The notes under the pieces: generated by a model | What the model saw: only the letters and a program-made list of their open reading frames with translations | Told to the model about the DNA's origin: nothing | Database searches by the model: none | Assembly (NCBI RefSeq): GCF_002775205.1 | Contig: NC_036450.1 | Coordinates: 13,411,479 to 13,475,478, forward strand | Direction of reading: 5' to 3' | Length of the DNA stretch: 64,000 nucleotides | Source of the DNA: Xiphophorus maculatus | Taxonomy: Eukaryota > Chordata > Actinopteri > Cyprinodontiformes > Poeciliidae | Program-made: the position numbers and the translations under genes | In this document: positions 12,226-26,800 of the stretch, in pieces | Numbering within the stretch: position 1 is the stretch's first letter | Layout of the letters: every line of letters begins with the position of its first letter

Positions 12226-15200
12226 ACAGGTGCACTCCAATCATCAGATGGTTTCTGAAGACTGTTGTGACACTGGATTTTCTTTAGGAGACTCAGGGAT
12301 TGAATACAAATGTATACCATACTTTTACTGGTAATAAGATATAAGAAAGCCATGTGTCCTTTACTTTCAAATTTACAATTGTTTACTACATTACATGCAT
12401 TTGTCAAGCAAGTCCTTAATAAAATACATAGAAGTTTGTGGTTCCAATTTATAACAAAAGGTGACACATTTTGTGTTTGCTTGTTTTAAATCTTCAAATA
12501 TTTTTCCATCAAAACATGAAGCACAAAGCTGGCTCTGGAAATGTTCCAGTTTTTCATTGTTTTATCTATCCTGTCCTTGATGTCCATTTCAAATTCCATG
12601 AAAAGGTGAAGCTTACAGAAGATAATAAAAAAAAATGCTTGTTGCTGTTGGCGCTGGTTTCAAAGAACCCATCTGTTGATTTTTTTATGACACAGTTTGA
12701 AATTCACTCCCCATGGACGCCTCTATTGAAGCAGTGAAAGTATATTTTCTCTAACTGACACAATGCTGGCTGCAAAACTGAAAAAAAAAGAACAGGAAAA
12801 GCTGCAGCTTTGCTGTGGTCAGTGGAAGGATACTTGCACAGGTTAATGACATGTTATAATGACAAATTGCTAAGCTAACATCTTTGAGCGGTTATTCACA
12901 CAGAAACCATGAAGAATTTTTTTTCCTCAATTTGTTTACACAACCCAAGGCATGGGGAGGCCACTGAACTGTAACAAGACAAGGAAATTTAAAACCACCC
13001 AATTAAAATTGTCATGACCTGTTTCTTAAAGTCAAAGCTTTGACATGATAGTTTCATTGATTCATCCGTTTTAGCTTGGCTGCCTGCCAGTGAACTTGGG
13101 TTTGTGCCATTGTGATTGCTCAAAACCCCATTTGGCTTCATGCAGACATCCAGCAGCCTTAAGGGGAAACAGATCCAGACATGATGGCTGAATATTCAGC
13201 AACGTAGGAGTCTCCTGTCTCTGTCGTCGTCTCTGTCAGTAAGCTATGGGGCTTAAATGAGACTTCTGACAACCAGTCAATGTAAGTATTATATTCCTAA
13301 AGTTAAGGTAATTATGGTACCTGAGGGCAAACACAGATCAGACACATCAGCTCATTGGAGGCTGAGTGCAACCTGGACATGTTGCCAGTCCATCAACAAG
13401 TTAGACTCAGTACATCACCTTAAATCATTTGATTAATTGAGTGAAGTTTATTTAATGCACTCGCATCATAATTTAAAGTTTTATTTCTGTAAGTAGTAAA
13501 AGTAAATTACATGTGAGCCTGTACACCATTCAGACTCTGTAGTATGTCACTGCATCTGGTTATTAAAATTCTGCTTCAAGATTAATGCAATTTGCTTGTT
13601 TTTGCCTTGAACCCTGGTGACATGAACATTTATGATATTGAAATTAAATCGCAACACAAGCAGCACTTTCCACAATCAGTTTTTAACATTACAGTTGACA
13701 TTTGACTAATCCATATATTGTGAGTTTCATTCTTGTGTTGTAATCTTTGACACTTTGCTTTTGTATTTTGTTCTGATCTTACAGTCTTTGGGATATAATC
13801 CAAGTTATTTTGTCTCCTTCTGCCATTAACACATTTATTGTGACAGAAAATGGGATGCAACATTTCTTTGAACACATACAAATAACCACAAACATACTAG
13901 ATATGACTATGGGGACAAATAATATTAATGATTATAAGTATAGTCATACAAATTATATCCTGTGATTCAATCATTTGCAAAACCATTGTCAGCAACGACT
14001 TGAAGTTGTTTTCTTTATGATTTCATCAGCTGTACAGGAATGTTGTCATTCTGCTTTACATTAATTCGGTTCACTGAGGTTTGTGAACATTTGTTTAAAA
14101 AAATCCAATCTAAACTTTAGAAATGCCAAATTGCCAGAGATCACTCACTTTTCCTCCTTAAGTTGTAGAGACGATTGTTCACCTTTTTAATGTTACTAAT
14201 GTTGAAAACTACTTAAGCAAAGAGGGGGAAAAAACATATTTTTGAGATGTATTAAGTTTAACAATTGATTTTATTGGTAGAACTCCCCAGTAACAATGAT
14301 TGCTGCCCTTGAGTTGCACTTCAATCAGTTTGGAGTGACTGCACTCTGAACAAGGTGGAGAAAAAGAGCTAAATTACTTCATTAAACTGTTTAAAACAGA
14401 ACAACAAAAAAAACATTTTATAGCATGAAATATTTTGTATTAGAAAAAAATCTAATGTGCTGGACCATATAGTCTTTCAAATTCAAAAATGTTGTTTGAT
14501 TTGGAATACAATTGTTTTAAAGTAACCAAATATGTGGCTGAGAATAATCTATACCAAAAAATGCACGATTCATTACATCAAGCTCATACACATTAGCAAA
14601 AAATATATATATTTTCTACCAGTGCATGATAGAACAATAAGTTATTAGGGATGAGGCAGTGATTACTCTCCATCATTTCTGCCTTTTCCTGTTGCATGTC
14701 AATCCTTTTTTGGGGGGTGAATCAGATGGGTAAAAATAGTTCTGGGACTATTAATTCAGAAAAGAGGGAATCAGAATTATCCTGGTGCCTCATCTGTCAG
14801 CCTCCGAGAGTTTTTCCAAAAATTATATAATCCAAAATACACAAAGACGCGACACAGTTCAGGAGAACCCCCCTGAAGCATGAAAATGTAAAACAAAACC
14901 ACATAAAGATGCAAATAAGAAAGGAAGGATTGGTTTGAATGAGTGGACTCGGAGTTGTACATGCTCAGCGCTGTGACAGGATGCTGGATTTGAGTGAACA
15001 GGGGCTGGCATTGGTGAGTAGGGGGGCTGCTGGTATGACGCAGGGAGTGCAGAATAAAGGGATGCTCTATTTATAGCAGCGCAGCGACCTACAGTATGAT
15101 ATTCTTGCTGAATCTTCTCCTACACCTTCTCTCTCTGCTTACATTGACTCAAATTATGGCACACGGCTTGTAATTTACTCAGATTAATTAGGGGGCTTTG

Positions 15201-15759
15201 ATAGCTGAGGATGAACTAATCCTCTCACAGCTCGGGGCAGTCCCACTCAGCAACGAGGAAAAGCAGGCTGTGGCCATGGCTAACAAAAAAACACTGTGAA
15301 TTAACATTTATAAGCACAAGATTCCTGGCTTTATTTTTTTTAGAAATGTTTGTGAAATTTACTTCACAGGATTCTTTCATCCTATAAAGTGATTCTGTTT
15401 GGAAAAAGTGACTTGGGAATAAGTTCCTGGATAAATACAGGTCCTATTTTGTAATTGGAACATAATTTAGAAGAAGCAAAATGCAAAAGCCAGTTCAGTG
15501 TGAGAATGTGTATAATTTTTTGTATTTCTGTCTCACCAGGGTGAATTTTTGCAGCTGAAAATACGCACACTGTCGCCCCCTGGTGTTGAAAGGTTTACTG
15601 ATCACCGGCGCACTGGATAGAAGTTTTTGTCCATTAGGAAAGCAAGACGATGCAATTATTTGCTTAGCTGAATTTATACACAAAGTGATTGACAGAAAAG
15701 ACATAGAGCAGACATAAGTCACACTAAAAACATAAAATGAACCAAAAAAACAAGATACA

Positions 15760-16290
15760 AACAAAAAACATGTGGGATCACATAAAAGCAATAACATATT
15801 TAAATGCAAACCCAAGCAAATTAAACAAAAAAGCCATTTTAGACTTTGTAAACACTGGTTTAAGTCCCGACTTAAATGAGCCAACATTTTCGTTTCCTGT
15901 CTGGTATTCGAGGAATTCGTTCCAGGGAGAAGCAAAAAAACATCTGAAGTCATTGTAGATTTCAGGATAAGAGTTTAGGGGGTGACAGAGAAGTTAGTTT
16001 ATCAACAATAAAATAAATGTGATCAATAATTTAACTGATAATATCATAGAAGTATGACTGCCTTTATCTTTTAATTAAAAATCTGTAAAAGTCATAGAGA
16101 CCTTGCAGAGAACTTTACTGAAATGGAGTTGGCTTTTATCCAATCTTCCAAAACAATCAAGCTTTCAACTAAAAGTAGTTTAGATGTGTGTAAAACTTTT
16201 GTATTTGGGCCTAAAATATTGCATAATCTGGCTGTAACAAAGCGTCTTAATGTGATGGTTGTTGTTTGGCTGGTAGTTTGAAACAAGTCC
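15760..16290. repeat. Probable worn fish dispersed repeat
   Basis: The segment includes text resembling a common fish interspersed repeat: a TTTAAGTCCCGACTTAAATG stretch followed by a GTTCCAGGGAGAAGC stretch. It is diverged and its ends are not visible. Call made by resemblance only. Confidence 0.3.
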
Positions 16291-19239
16291 TGAGAAGTTA
16301 ATCCCAGTTTTCCATCTTCAGGATCTGAAGACCTTAGATGTTTCTGGGATTCTGCAACCCGAAGAGTCCGACTCTGTGTCGTTTCATTCTTTATTATTCA
16401 ACGTCCAAAAGGCAGAAATAAACTCTCTAGACATAATTAAAGCACCTGCAACATTTTATATTCTTTGTTTAGTTTGGTCTGATGATCTCCAACATGTTTT
16501 TGTACTTGTACTTATGGTTTGATTCTTTAATAAATAGATTTTTATTTTCCTAAAATTACATCCTGTTTGTCCTGATCTCAGACTCACGTCTTTCGACCAG
16601 TGATTCCTAGCTCTAGTCCTCGTGACATCTTTGTTACACACTGTTCTGATTTTTTTATGTCTTTGTTTCATGCCTGTTGAAGAATGAGAACTTTTAAAAC
16701 TCCCACACCAAGAGAAAAAAACATTTTCTTGATGTGGGTAGTAAAATTAACTGTTTCACTGCTAAATCTGGAAAATAGAGTAAAGCTATTATTATGCTTC
16801 TAGAGACTAATGAACATATTTTGTGCTCATTTCTCACAAATTGACACATTTCCTTCAATTTTATTAAAAGGCATTTGACATAATTTGCTTGGATGATATA
16901 AATTACCTAACTTTTGAGCTATTTTATTTGAAGAATGTTTCCCCTCTCTTCTGTGTGACTGGCATTTTTAATGTTTGAGATCAATATTTAACCACTTTAA
17001 AACATCACACAAATTAATTTAGGTACAGAAACGTCTTTTAAATATAAATTACTCTTATAAAAGTAGTGTCAGAATAATAATTTGTCAATTAATTTAACAT
17101 AATGAAAATAAAACGTTTCAATGTCAAGAACTTGTCAAAGTGTCTTTAGGTTTAGCTTGTAGAAATGTAAGAAACCAGACAAGAATGGATTGAAAATTAC
17201 TTTGAGATTTGATGGATAAGTTAAAAACTGATAGAAACAAGCACCTATTTACAAAGTAGAGAAATGTTAGTGTTTTAAAACATTAAAAGTGGGATATCTG
17301 CCAAAAACTAATACTACAGACACCAAAATAAATGTGTGCAAATAGGCAAGAGTCAATCTAGACTAAATATTAAAAATATTAGTAATATTATTTATTAAAC
17401 TGGACTCATCCTCAACACAAAACAATGACATTTTGTTATTTTTGTTATTTTGTTAAACAATAAAGAAACGTGTGAGAGATTACAGTGAATCATATCTTAC
17501 CTTCTATTATTTTACCCCTCAGCTGTTTTTATTTCATTTTCAACTAAAATGCTTATGACTCAACACAGCATTTTAATTGGACATACAGTACATGACTACT
17601 TATGACTGAGCACAAATGGATTCAGAATGACAGGAGACAGATTTTGGGAAATAACCCATTTCTTTTGGTGGTTTATTGCTGAAAAATTAATCACAGCGAA
17701 ACTTAAATTACCGTCCAGGATGTGGAATAGTTTTAGAACCAGCATCCGCTATAAAGAGGCTATTGTCCTCAGCACAACTGTCAGGAATTTGACCTTTGAC
17801 CTCAAACCCCCTTTCTACACGTCTGTTCCTCTTCTCCTTGCTTCTGTCTAAAAACGGAATCAAAATAATATTTAGTATTTTGGTCAATTACAAGAATAGG
17901 AGAGCAACTTGTTATATTACAAATAAAAAGTTTATTTCTAAATATAAAATGTATTCATGCATCAAATTAATTGAAATTAGCTCTAATCTGTTTGTTTTCT
18001 CGAATATAAATGATGCAATTGTTATAGTGCAGATGATGCTAAGTTTAATTCAACTAAACAAAACTTTTTTTTTCCTTTTGACAGAGAAAATTATCCGTCA
18101 TTTTAAATATTTTGAAAATGTGAAATGTTATTGTGTTAAAACGCATTTACTCCAATAGAAATTTTGAAGCAGACTTGAAAACTAAGATTGTCCACATACA
18201 ACAATGTGGCTTATGACAGATTAGAAAATTCTCAGTGTTAAAAAGAAAAGTATCTGTGACTCAGCATGACTTATGAGCGATGAGTAAGAAACACTGCGCC
18301 ACAGAATGATGACTGTTTACTTTTACTGGTTTATAATGGAATCTAAATTATGTTGGATCTTTTGCGTGAGTAACATCCTGATGAATGTGGATTTTCTCCT
18401 ATCTGACAGACGCAGAAATGTGTTAACATTAGCAGCCTTAAAAGGACTGCCTAACAAACAAAAGACTTAAAGAACAGTTTATACAACCCTGTAAGCAGAA
18501 CAGTGTGAAATTCCCTTTTGTGGTGTTTATCAAGAATAAAGAAACATTTATAAATGGAAAGTATAAATTGAACAAAAATTGGGGGTGAAAGCAAACTGCT
18601 GCTGACTTGATGTCATCCAGCTGCAGAATCGTACAGGAAAGATAAAATTTGTGCCTTACTAAGTATAAACATTAAGGGAGTGACTGGAGACCAAAACTGA
18701 ACCAGAACTGAACCAGAACTGATGCAGAACTGGTCTGAGCAAAACAAGCCAATACAACTTCCCCCATCATTGAAGAGGGTTCATTCCTACACTGCACATG
18801 GATTTGCATAAATGTAAATACATTCTGGGAAGACATTCCTGACATTATGTCAGAACAAATGGTTTTCTTTTCCATTAGATTCCCAAATATGTTTATGAGG
18901 AGACTTTGCAAATCTGAATACACAATTAGTAAAATAGAAAGTACATAGTGATTATGAGAAAGTCTGACTCCCATCTCCCTATTTCCAGGGAGAAATACAG
19001 TAGATAATCTCTTAGATCATTTACTGTGTTGGAAGTGATTTTAAACTTTTGTTACCATGCCAATGCCTCTATTAGATTCTGAATTATCATGCTAAATTGT
19101 TGCTATATTTCACAAATTGTCAGTCACCAGTGTTTTATTTTACTTTTCTGTTAGTTAGATGAGATATTGACATGTTGCTTATAATTTATTAATGTTTCAC
19201 AAACTTACAAAGTACTTTTAAAAATACATCACTGTTTAA

Positions 19240-19840
19240 GCAACAGGAATTGGAATGAGGTGCTGATTTATGGAGGAAGACCTTAGAGAACCGAAGGGTG
19301 GGTTGGTGTGGATGAGTTCAAACATGTGAGGTTAGGAAAGGTCTTATAGGTAAGGATTTTGATGCAAAGACATACTGCAATGGTAAGACAAAGACTCTCA
19401 TAAGCTTTAAAAATCCAATATACATTTTTGCTTTTGTTCTATTTTCAAGATTTACTGCCACTGAACAAAAAATCGCCTGTGTCAAGGTAACAGTGAGTAA
19501 AAATATGTGCCAACTGCAGCAGGGTGGCCAGCTGGCTGCACAGTCCATCAGTAATTGTTGCATTAAACCCTTTAAGCTCAGCAAAGATTTGCGTTATAAT
19601 TTCATTGGACTTTTTACAAAACATGTTGGGATTGCAAAAAGGCAACCTAATCCTACTTTGACGTGTGTTGAGAAAGGAGCTGGAGGCAGGGGGGAGGAGA
19701 AATGGTAGAGCTGGATGTCATCTGCACACAATGAACTTTGACACTGAAATTACAGACAATAATGCAAGGAGAAAAGATATGATCAATAAAAGATGAATGA
19801 GGACGCCACCTTGAGAAAATGTGGAAAGTGTTGTCAGAGT
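19240..19840. repeat. Probable worn fish dispersed repeat
   Basis: This ends with a segment (AGCTGGATGTCATCTGCACA near 19710) that resembles the internal part of a widespread teleost repeat. No terminal repeats or target duplications could be set. Low certainty. Confidence 0.3.
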
Positions 19841-20696
19841 GGTATTTAAATATTTAACTCATCCAGCAAATTTTATCAAAGACTAAAGTAAAGTCAGTGA
19901 TGTTCTAAATCTGGTTGTAGTAATGAGAAAGTAAATTAAATCAAATAAAAGTACAGAAAAAAATAAATGCACTGTTGTACAGTAATGGCCAACTTTGCCT
20001 TTTGTTTAGTGTTTTTTAATTATTTAACTTTTTAATCAGTAGATCTTACAGAATAAAGTCTAAAGTCATTTCTGTTTTTAAATGGCAGCTTTAGTGCTTT
20101 CAGTGTTGGTATGTAAGGCAAAGATAAGCTTGTTTTTTAAGTAATTTTACGCTATGTTGTGTTAATTTAGTCAGCAATAATATGTGTTTTACATATTTTA
20201 TTTGAATTTTATTGTCTGTAAGACATAATCATCAGAATTACAGGAAATAAAGGCTTGAAATATTTCAATCTTTAATTCATCTACTTAATATATGACTTCA
20301 TTTTCTAAACTGAGTTACAAAAATACTGTTTTTTCCCCCAAGATATTCTAATTGGATGTAAGTTTTGATTGTAGCGTTTAAATGTGACAAAACAAGTCTT
20401 GGGCAATACTGTCAGCGCACCGTCTGTTGTTCAAATCGTTGCTCTTTGGGACATTTAAGCCTCTGGGCGATTTTCTTTCCAAGACCACCTAATCAAGCAA
20501 ACTTTGCTCTAACACACTTTCAAAAAGTGTGAAATGAATTGATCATTGAAATACTTGACACGCATGTTTTTCGGGAACAAAACATGACAACAAGGTTTTT
20601 TCCCCAAGACTCATGGTTACTAAGAATGATCCAGTCTAAATCCAGTAAATTACTGCTTTCGTTTCTGGAATAAGAGGGAGATAGAGAAGAAAGACG

Positions 20697-20780
20697 AAGA
20701 GGAGGAGGAGGAGGAGGAGGAGGAGGAGGAGGAGGAGGAGGAGGAGGAGGAGGAGGAGGAGGAGGAGGAGGAGGAGGAGG
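20697..20780 (+). repeat. (GGA)n trinucleotide repeat upstream of ggt5
   Basis: About 27 near-perfect GGA units end 118 bases before the ggt5 ATG, so the run lies in the core promoter or the 5' UTR. It is a long purine-only strand, able in principle to form triplex or G-quadruplex structures. The opposite strand reads as poly-Leu, but that open frame is only an effect of the repeat. Such runs usually vary in length between individuals. Confidence 0.95.
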
Positions 20781-20898
20781 GTTGTCAGCCAGGGTAGTTC
20801 ATGCTTTGGATAATACGGATTTGATTGTGCGTCTGTGCGCACTTCATCGAGCGCAGACGAACTGTGTAAAAGTTTTACCAACTCACACACAAAGCGCA

Positions 20899-23800
20899 AT
20901 GGCCAAATATAAGCCCTGGCTGACGGCATGTTGCGTCCTTCTTATTGTGATTTGCGCTGTTGCTCTGGTGAGTCTGTGCATCGCCACGCTTCTTGGTGCG
21001 GGTTGCTCCGGCGGCAGATTCAGACATGCGGCTGTTTCGGCAGACTCGCAACTTTGCTCCGAGATCGGAAAGTAAGTGGCCTCCCTCCCGCCTCCTTTCT
21101 TGTAAGACTTTAATTTGACCAAATTGATGCTAAAAAACATTTTTTTCATTCAGAATTTTCCTGCTTGGATCTAAAACGTGTTTTTATTCATTGACGTGCA
21201 CCTGAATTGAATCGGGCTTCGCCTCCTGGCAGTGGGAATAAGCAGTTTAAGAGATTTGATCGGCTCTGTGAGATTATAGCATAGCGCATCCAGGTCCTTT
21301 GATTGCTCTGAGCAGTTGCTGAATCAATTCATTCAGAGTGCATAAACATGACCTGTCGCTTATGTTGAAAGGTCTTGGCTCTGCTTTGGTTATTTGTCTT
21401 ACTTGCAGTTGCGAGTCAGTTAATCAGTCATCAGTAACTTCAGAAGTGCAAAGGTGGTTTCACTGGAATGTGTGCAACTCTTCCTGCTTTTGTGCACAAC
21501 TGGGGATTTTTTTTTTTTTTTTTTTTTTTTTTGCCCTTGTGATAATGTTTGTGGAGAGTTCATTTTGCAGTTCAAAGCAGAGACAATCAAAGGTTCAGAT
21601 GTGAGTGACAAAGAGATGAACTGAGCGGAAACTCTGGAACATTGGCTTAAAGTAAAAAGGTCAGCTTTGCACAAAAAAAAAAAATTGCAAAAAGTGTTTT
21701 ATTAGCAGAAGAGCAGCATGTGTCTCGGTCTGTAAAATAAACATTATTTTTGTTAATTTGCTATGGCCTGTCTTTCCACAAAGTTTTTTAATTGCAATAT
21801 TTACATTTGTTGTGTCAAGATAACCTATATGCAGATATTTGAAAATTATGTCATCACTCCACTTTTAACTCACAACCATGTCAGTCTTTGGTACAACTTC
21901 AAACTCCTGCAAAACGTTTGAGCTGGCAAGGTCTAAATATTCCCAACACTGCCTTCTCTTTCAGCTTAGGAGGCAAAGAGTAGTTAGTGCCAGCCTTCCT
22001 GAAAAGATCCTTTATGTTTCCAACACAGTCTGCAGAGTTGTTTTCTCTTTTTTCCTGCTTTTCTAATGTCCATCCAACTGAGGTGGAGAAATCCAACAAA
22101 TAAGACAAATAAAATGTATTGTGCAACTATTACTATACTTTCACTGTCATGAAAGACAGACAGCACGTGGATTAACTTTGATTGGTTTTCCGTTGTAAAA
22201 CAATGGACACCCCCAGAGTAAAAGCCATCAAATAACACATTGGTGTTTGCCGGTGGGTGTCCAAATGTGTGCAGAGCATCGCAGTCAGATAACTGGTTTC
22301 CCGTAAATCCACTGAACATTGTTTTCCAGGAACATGCTCCTCCAAGGCGGCTCAGCAGTAGATGGCGCCATTGCAGCTCTCCTCTGCACATCTTTGGTCA
22401 ACCCTCAGAGCATGGGAATTGGAGGAGGCTCGATAGTTGTAGTCAGAAATAAAACAGGTGGGTAGTCTGCATTTGATTTATTTTTCAGGACATGTTTTCG
22501 TTAGAATCAGACTTTTGAATTATCACCACTATTCTTTCTTTTTCTACTATTTGGTATGGAAAGAATCATTCATGTCATATTTCACCTTAATGTCATGAGA
22601 AATTCAGATTGAATCACATACAAAAATATATTTTGGGTTTGTTTATCTTGTCTGTTTGCCTCTGGGATGAGCAAGTGAGTGGGAGGAAACTTTCAGAAGA
22701 AAACAATAAATTATTTGTGAGTTATTTCATTTGCTCATTTGTTTCCAGGTAATGTTAAAGTTTACAACTTCAGAGAGTCAACCCCACAGACATTCAAACC
22801 TTCTCTGTTAAAAGATTGTCCCACTAAATTCGGACTGACCGCAGGTAAGCTGCATCTGCTGCACAGACCAATTTTTGACTTTTTTTTTCATTAAAGGTTT
22901 TTCCACAGCTTTTCTTTTGCATATTTATTAAAATGACCAAACCAAGAAATCATATTTACATAAATGTTTGCAACCTTCATTTCCACTGATCCTCCTTAAG
23001 ATGTTTTTGTAAAATAAGTGGAGTCCATCTGTGGAAAATTCAGTTGATTACACTTGGTTTGGAAAGACACACAGTCTATGTAAGGTCCCAAGTCAGAGAT
23101 CAAACAGCAAGCAATCAAAGGAGTTTTCTGTAGACCACAGACAGGATTGTCCTGCAGCAGATCTCTGTTAGAGCGACAAAATGAAAGTCATTCCCTAATA
23201 AAAGGCACATGGCACAATGTCTGAAGTTTGCCAAAAGTCACTTGAAGGACTTTCAGACCACGAGAAACGAAATTCTCTGGCTTGATGAGACAAAGATTGA
23301 ACTCTTTGGTGTGAATGCCAGGCATCTAATGTGCTGGACTGGCCAGGCCAGAGTCCAGGCTTGAATCTCATTGAACATCTCTGGAGAGATCTGAAGATAG
23401 CTGCACAGATGTCTCTGTCCAACCTGATGAAGCAGGAGATGAACTGCGAAGAAGAATGAACCAAACGGCCTAAAGATGCTCGTTCAAAGCTTGTGGCGTC
23501 ATATTCAAAAACGGATTGCTGCCAAAGATGACTCAGCAAAGTTTTCAGCGAATACTTACATAAATGTGATTTCTTGGTTTTCTGTTAATAAGTTTTCAAA
23601 ATTCTCAAAAATGTTTCAATATTGTCTTAATTGGGTATTTGTGTGTTGAATTTTGAAGAAAGCAATTAATTTTAATGCGATTTGAAATAAGTCTTGCACA
23701 TACGCAAGTCAAGTTTATTTATATAGCAAATGGTCGATTTGCTATATAAGCAGGTAAATATGCAATATTAACAGATATATCTGTTATGCCTGAGTTATGT

Positions 23801-26800
23801 CAAAAGCTTTTTGGAGGCTGATCAAGGAACAACTTACTAGGAGAGCTTTAGGTAAACAGGTGTGATATATTTGATCTGTGCAATCCTTGATTGCAGTTCT
23901 TGTATTATTATCTATCCCCCTCAAAAAGAATGGATCAAGTCAATCATTAAAAACCCCAAATTAATACGAAATTTATTTCAATGATGAAATAAATCTGATC
24001 AGAATTGCATGTTTACAATAAGAAACCTTAAATTTTAACTTTAAGAAATCTAAATTTTTCTACAGTTCATTGTTTTGTTTTTTTAGGTAAGCTGTCTTCA
24101 CATTTTTAGCTTCCAAAATATTGTTTTCATTTTCCACCTCAATGTTGCAGGTAGTCAGTGGATTGGCGTTCCCGGGGAGCTGCTGGGCTACGACGCCCTC
24201 CACAGAGAGTACGGGAAGTTGTCCTGGGCCAAACTGTTTGAGCCAACCATTAAACTGGCCAGGGAAGGAATCCCCATGCCACCATACCTGGCACGCTTTA
24301 TGAGCCACGAGTTGTTGAAGCCGCATGTGGAAACGTCGTCTCTGTGGTAAAATTTCACACATCCATCTCAGAGAGGGAGAGGTTTTAAAAAGCTTCCAGA
24401 AATTATAATTGTTAGTGCAGATGAAACTTACAGAAATTAAAGTAAAATTATGTGTTTTAGCAAAAGAAATCAACTCATTTAAAACTCTCTTTCAAATCTC
24501 CAATTCTTTTAAATCAAAAACACTTTGTATAACCAGAGTTAAAATTTGCTGTGATTATTGCGCTTTACATGTACATAATGCAGTCGTTAACCTCAATTTT
24601 CACTTATCTCCGACTGTGAAAATGAATGATTTAGACACTGTTGGAGGTACAAAATATGCTTCACTTTTCCTCATAAACCCCACTCAAGAACGCTATATCT
24701 TACAGCTTATAAATATTTTTCATAGAAGATAAACTTAGGTCCAGGGGTGGAAATTAAAATTTTTCTCCACCAGCCACAGTGGCTGGTAGAGAAAATTTTT
24801 ACCGGCCACTCAGACATTTCACTAGCCACTGCTTTCTTTTTTTCTTTCGATTACAAACCCCACAAGTACAAGCAAATTATATAAAATATCCAATGTATTC
24901 TTAACTCTATGAAAACGAATTTACTGACAATAAGTTTAATATACAGATGTACATATACAGAATAATTTAACATAAAGCATGGACACCTTAACAGGGTTGT
25001 AGTGAAATAAGTTAATTTGAAGTAATTACTAGCGGCAAACTTTAAATACACAATCCTAACATTCTTGCAGTCACATGTTGAACATTTCCAAATTTTCATT
25101 GGATAAGCCCAGTGTCCGTCAATAAAATCAACCAATGGGCTGTCGCGGTCCATTAAAATTAAATTTAATATAATTTTTTTGTTAAATTATGACAGCGTAG
25201 GGCCGCCAGATATGGACAGTAAATGCATCAGTCTGTAGTCCAGACGGTCGGTCCTCCTCTGGACAGAAGTTCAAACTGAATGCAGCTTTTTTTTCTGTTC
25301 AAATTGTCAACCCGCCACAGTGGCGGGTGCGTTGCTCCAATTTACACGCCACTTCATACTTTTACCCGCATTTTGCCAGTGGCAGGTGCTAATTTCCACC
25401 CTTTCTTAGGTCAAATGTATTGCTTTCCTGTTGGTAATGAATTTCAGCTGTTTGGAGCAGTTACTCAATGGTGTCCTGACTCGGCACAATTTATATGTAG
25501 CAGAGCACTAGGAAAGAGGCCAGCAAAAGTTTTGGATTATGGTCGTCCAATGTTTCCATGACGTTGCTCTAAGGTTATGAAGGCTGCATGCTGAGGAGGG
25601 TTTGTTGAGACTGATGAAAAAAGGTGGGGTCAGGAGTCAGTCGCTTAGAGATTCACTCCTTTATTCAACAAGAGATGCTTTCATCTGTCATTCTGCAGAA
25701 GCAAGGAGAGGCTTTTGTGAGGAAAGTATTTGCTCGTTTCACACTTTTGTCTCATTTATGTGTCTAATCATTATGCAGAAGTAATCTGAGTAAATATCTA
25801 GTGTTCTTTCAGCCATTTAATCCCTCTTTTTATGTTAAAAAATAGTTTTTTGTCATTAATCAGACTCCTAATTGGAGATTGCGCATGTAAATGTTGCATT
25901 AGACCCAATGTAAGTATGATGCTAAATAGCGACATTAGGCATATAACATATAAAGCCAAATCTCTGGTGTATATATGTAGAATCTTGTATTTATTACTCA
26001 AGCAGAACTTAGGCTTCTGAATAATTATTGCCTTTTTAGCCTGAATACCAAAAAACATGTTGCTACGTAGTTACATATATATTTATCGTCTTATTTGAAT
26101 TGTAAAATTGTGCAATATTTCTCCCTTAATATTTATGTATTCACTATTCACAATCTAACTTAACCATTTAACTGGTAGTCCCAATTGTAGGCTTTACTGC
26201 TAAATCTTTGGAGTAAAATGACCTGAGAGAAAAGCCTCACATTTAAACATGTGATTGAAAAGCTGAAATGTGCTGAACCTTCTTCACTTCCAAAGTATTG
26301 TGTTTAGGGTCCCTGACGGCAGAAATTTTGGCTCATAAATTTGCATTTCTGTTGTATTTTTCTGGAATAAATGAGGCGAGCATGAGCTGACCTGAAATAT
26401 CTCCAATAAAAATGTGTTGGGAGGAAAGCTGTAAGAGGCTTTTGCACAAAAGAACCAAATCAAGCTGGTAGGCTAAGAATTTGTGATGGCAATTAATGTT
26501 AATTCTGCTCCTAGAAAAGTAAAGACAGTCATTGTGAACTCAAAAAACAAAATGCAAAAAAATAAAATCACAGATTAGATGGATTACCAGATTCAAAGGA
26601 TAACAGTGTCAGAACCTCAGAGCTCAACTCAAGAAGGTTCATATTTGTTTAGTTTGGACAGCATTGTGATGTATTTTTTTTTATTTCACTGCTTCTTCAC
26701 AGTTCTCCAGTTTGAGCATGCTGGTCTATCAAAGTTTCTCTGTGTGCTCTTCTCCTCTCACCTTCCTAAAAAAATTATGACTTAGGTGATGGTAGCTTTA

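Larger units (their letters stand above)
6171..20640. other. Long gene-poor spacer with scattered repeat remnants
   Basis: No exon of a recognisable gene was found between the His-rich gene and ggt5. Repeats seen include a TA run near 7252-7276, a LINE tail at about 11690-12225, and stretches at about 6570-6760, 11444-11560, 15760-16290 and 19240-19840 that read like worn fish dispersed repeats. A TATA-like TATTTATAG near 15068 has no gene attached to it that I can see. The rest is plain AT-rich DNA. Confidence 0.5.

Noticed and set aside
15495..15953. Minus-strand 152-codon frame
   Set aside because: Overlaps a worn repeat, composition is low-complexity hydrophobic, and no homology is recognised.
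20636..20929. Minus-strand frame with a long poly-Leu stretch
   Set aside because: It is the complement of the GGA microsatellite and overlaps the ggt5 first exon antisense; no splice or start support.
23195..23539. Minus-strand 114-codon frame
   Set aside because: Antisense to the transposase remnants of the Tc1-like element.
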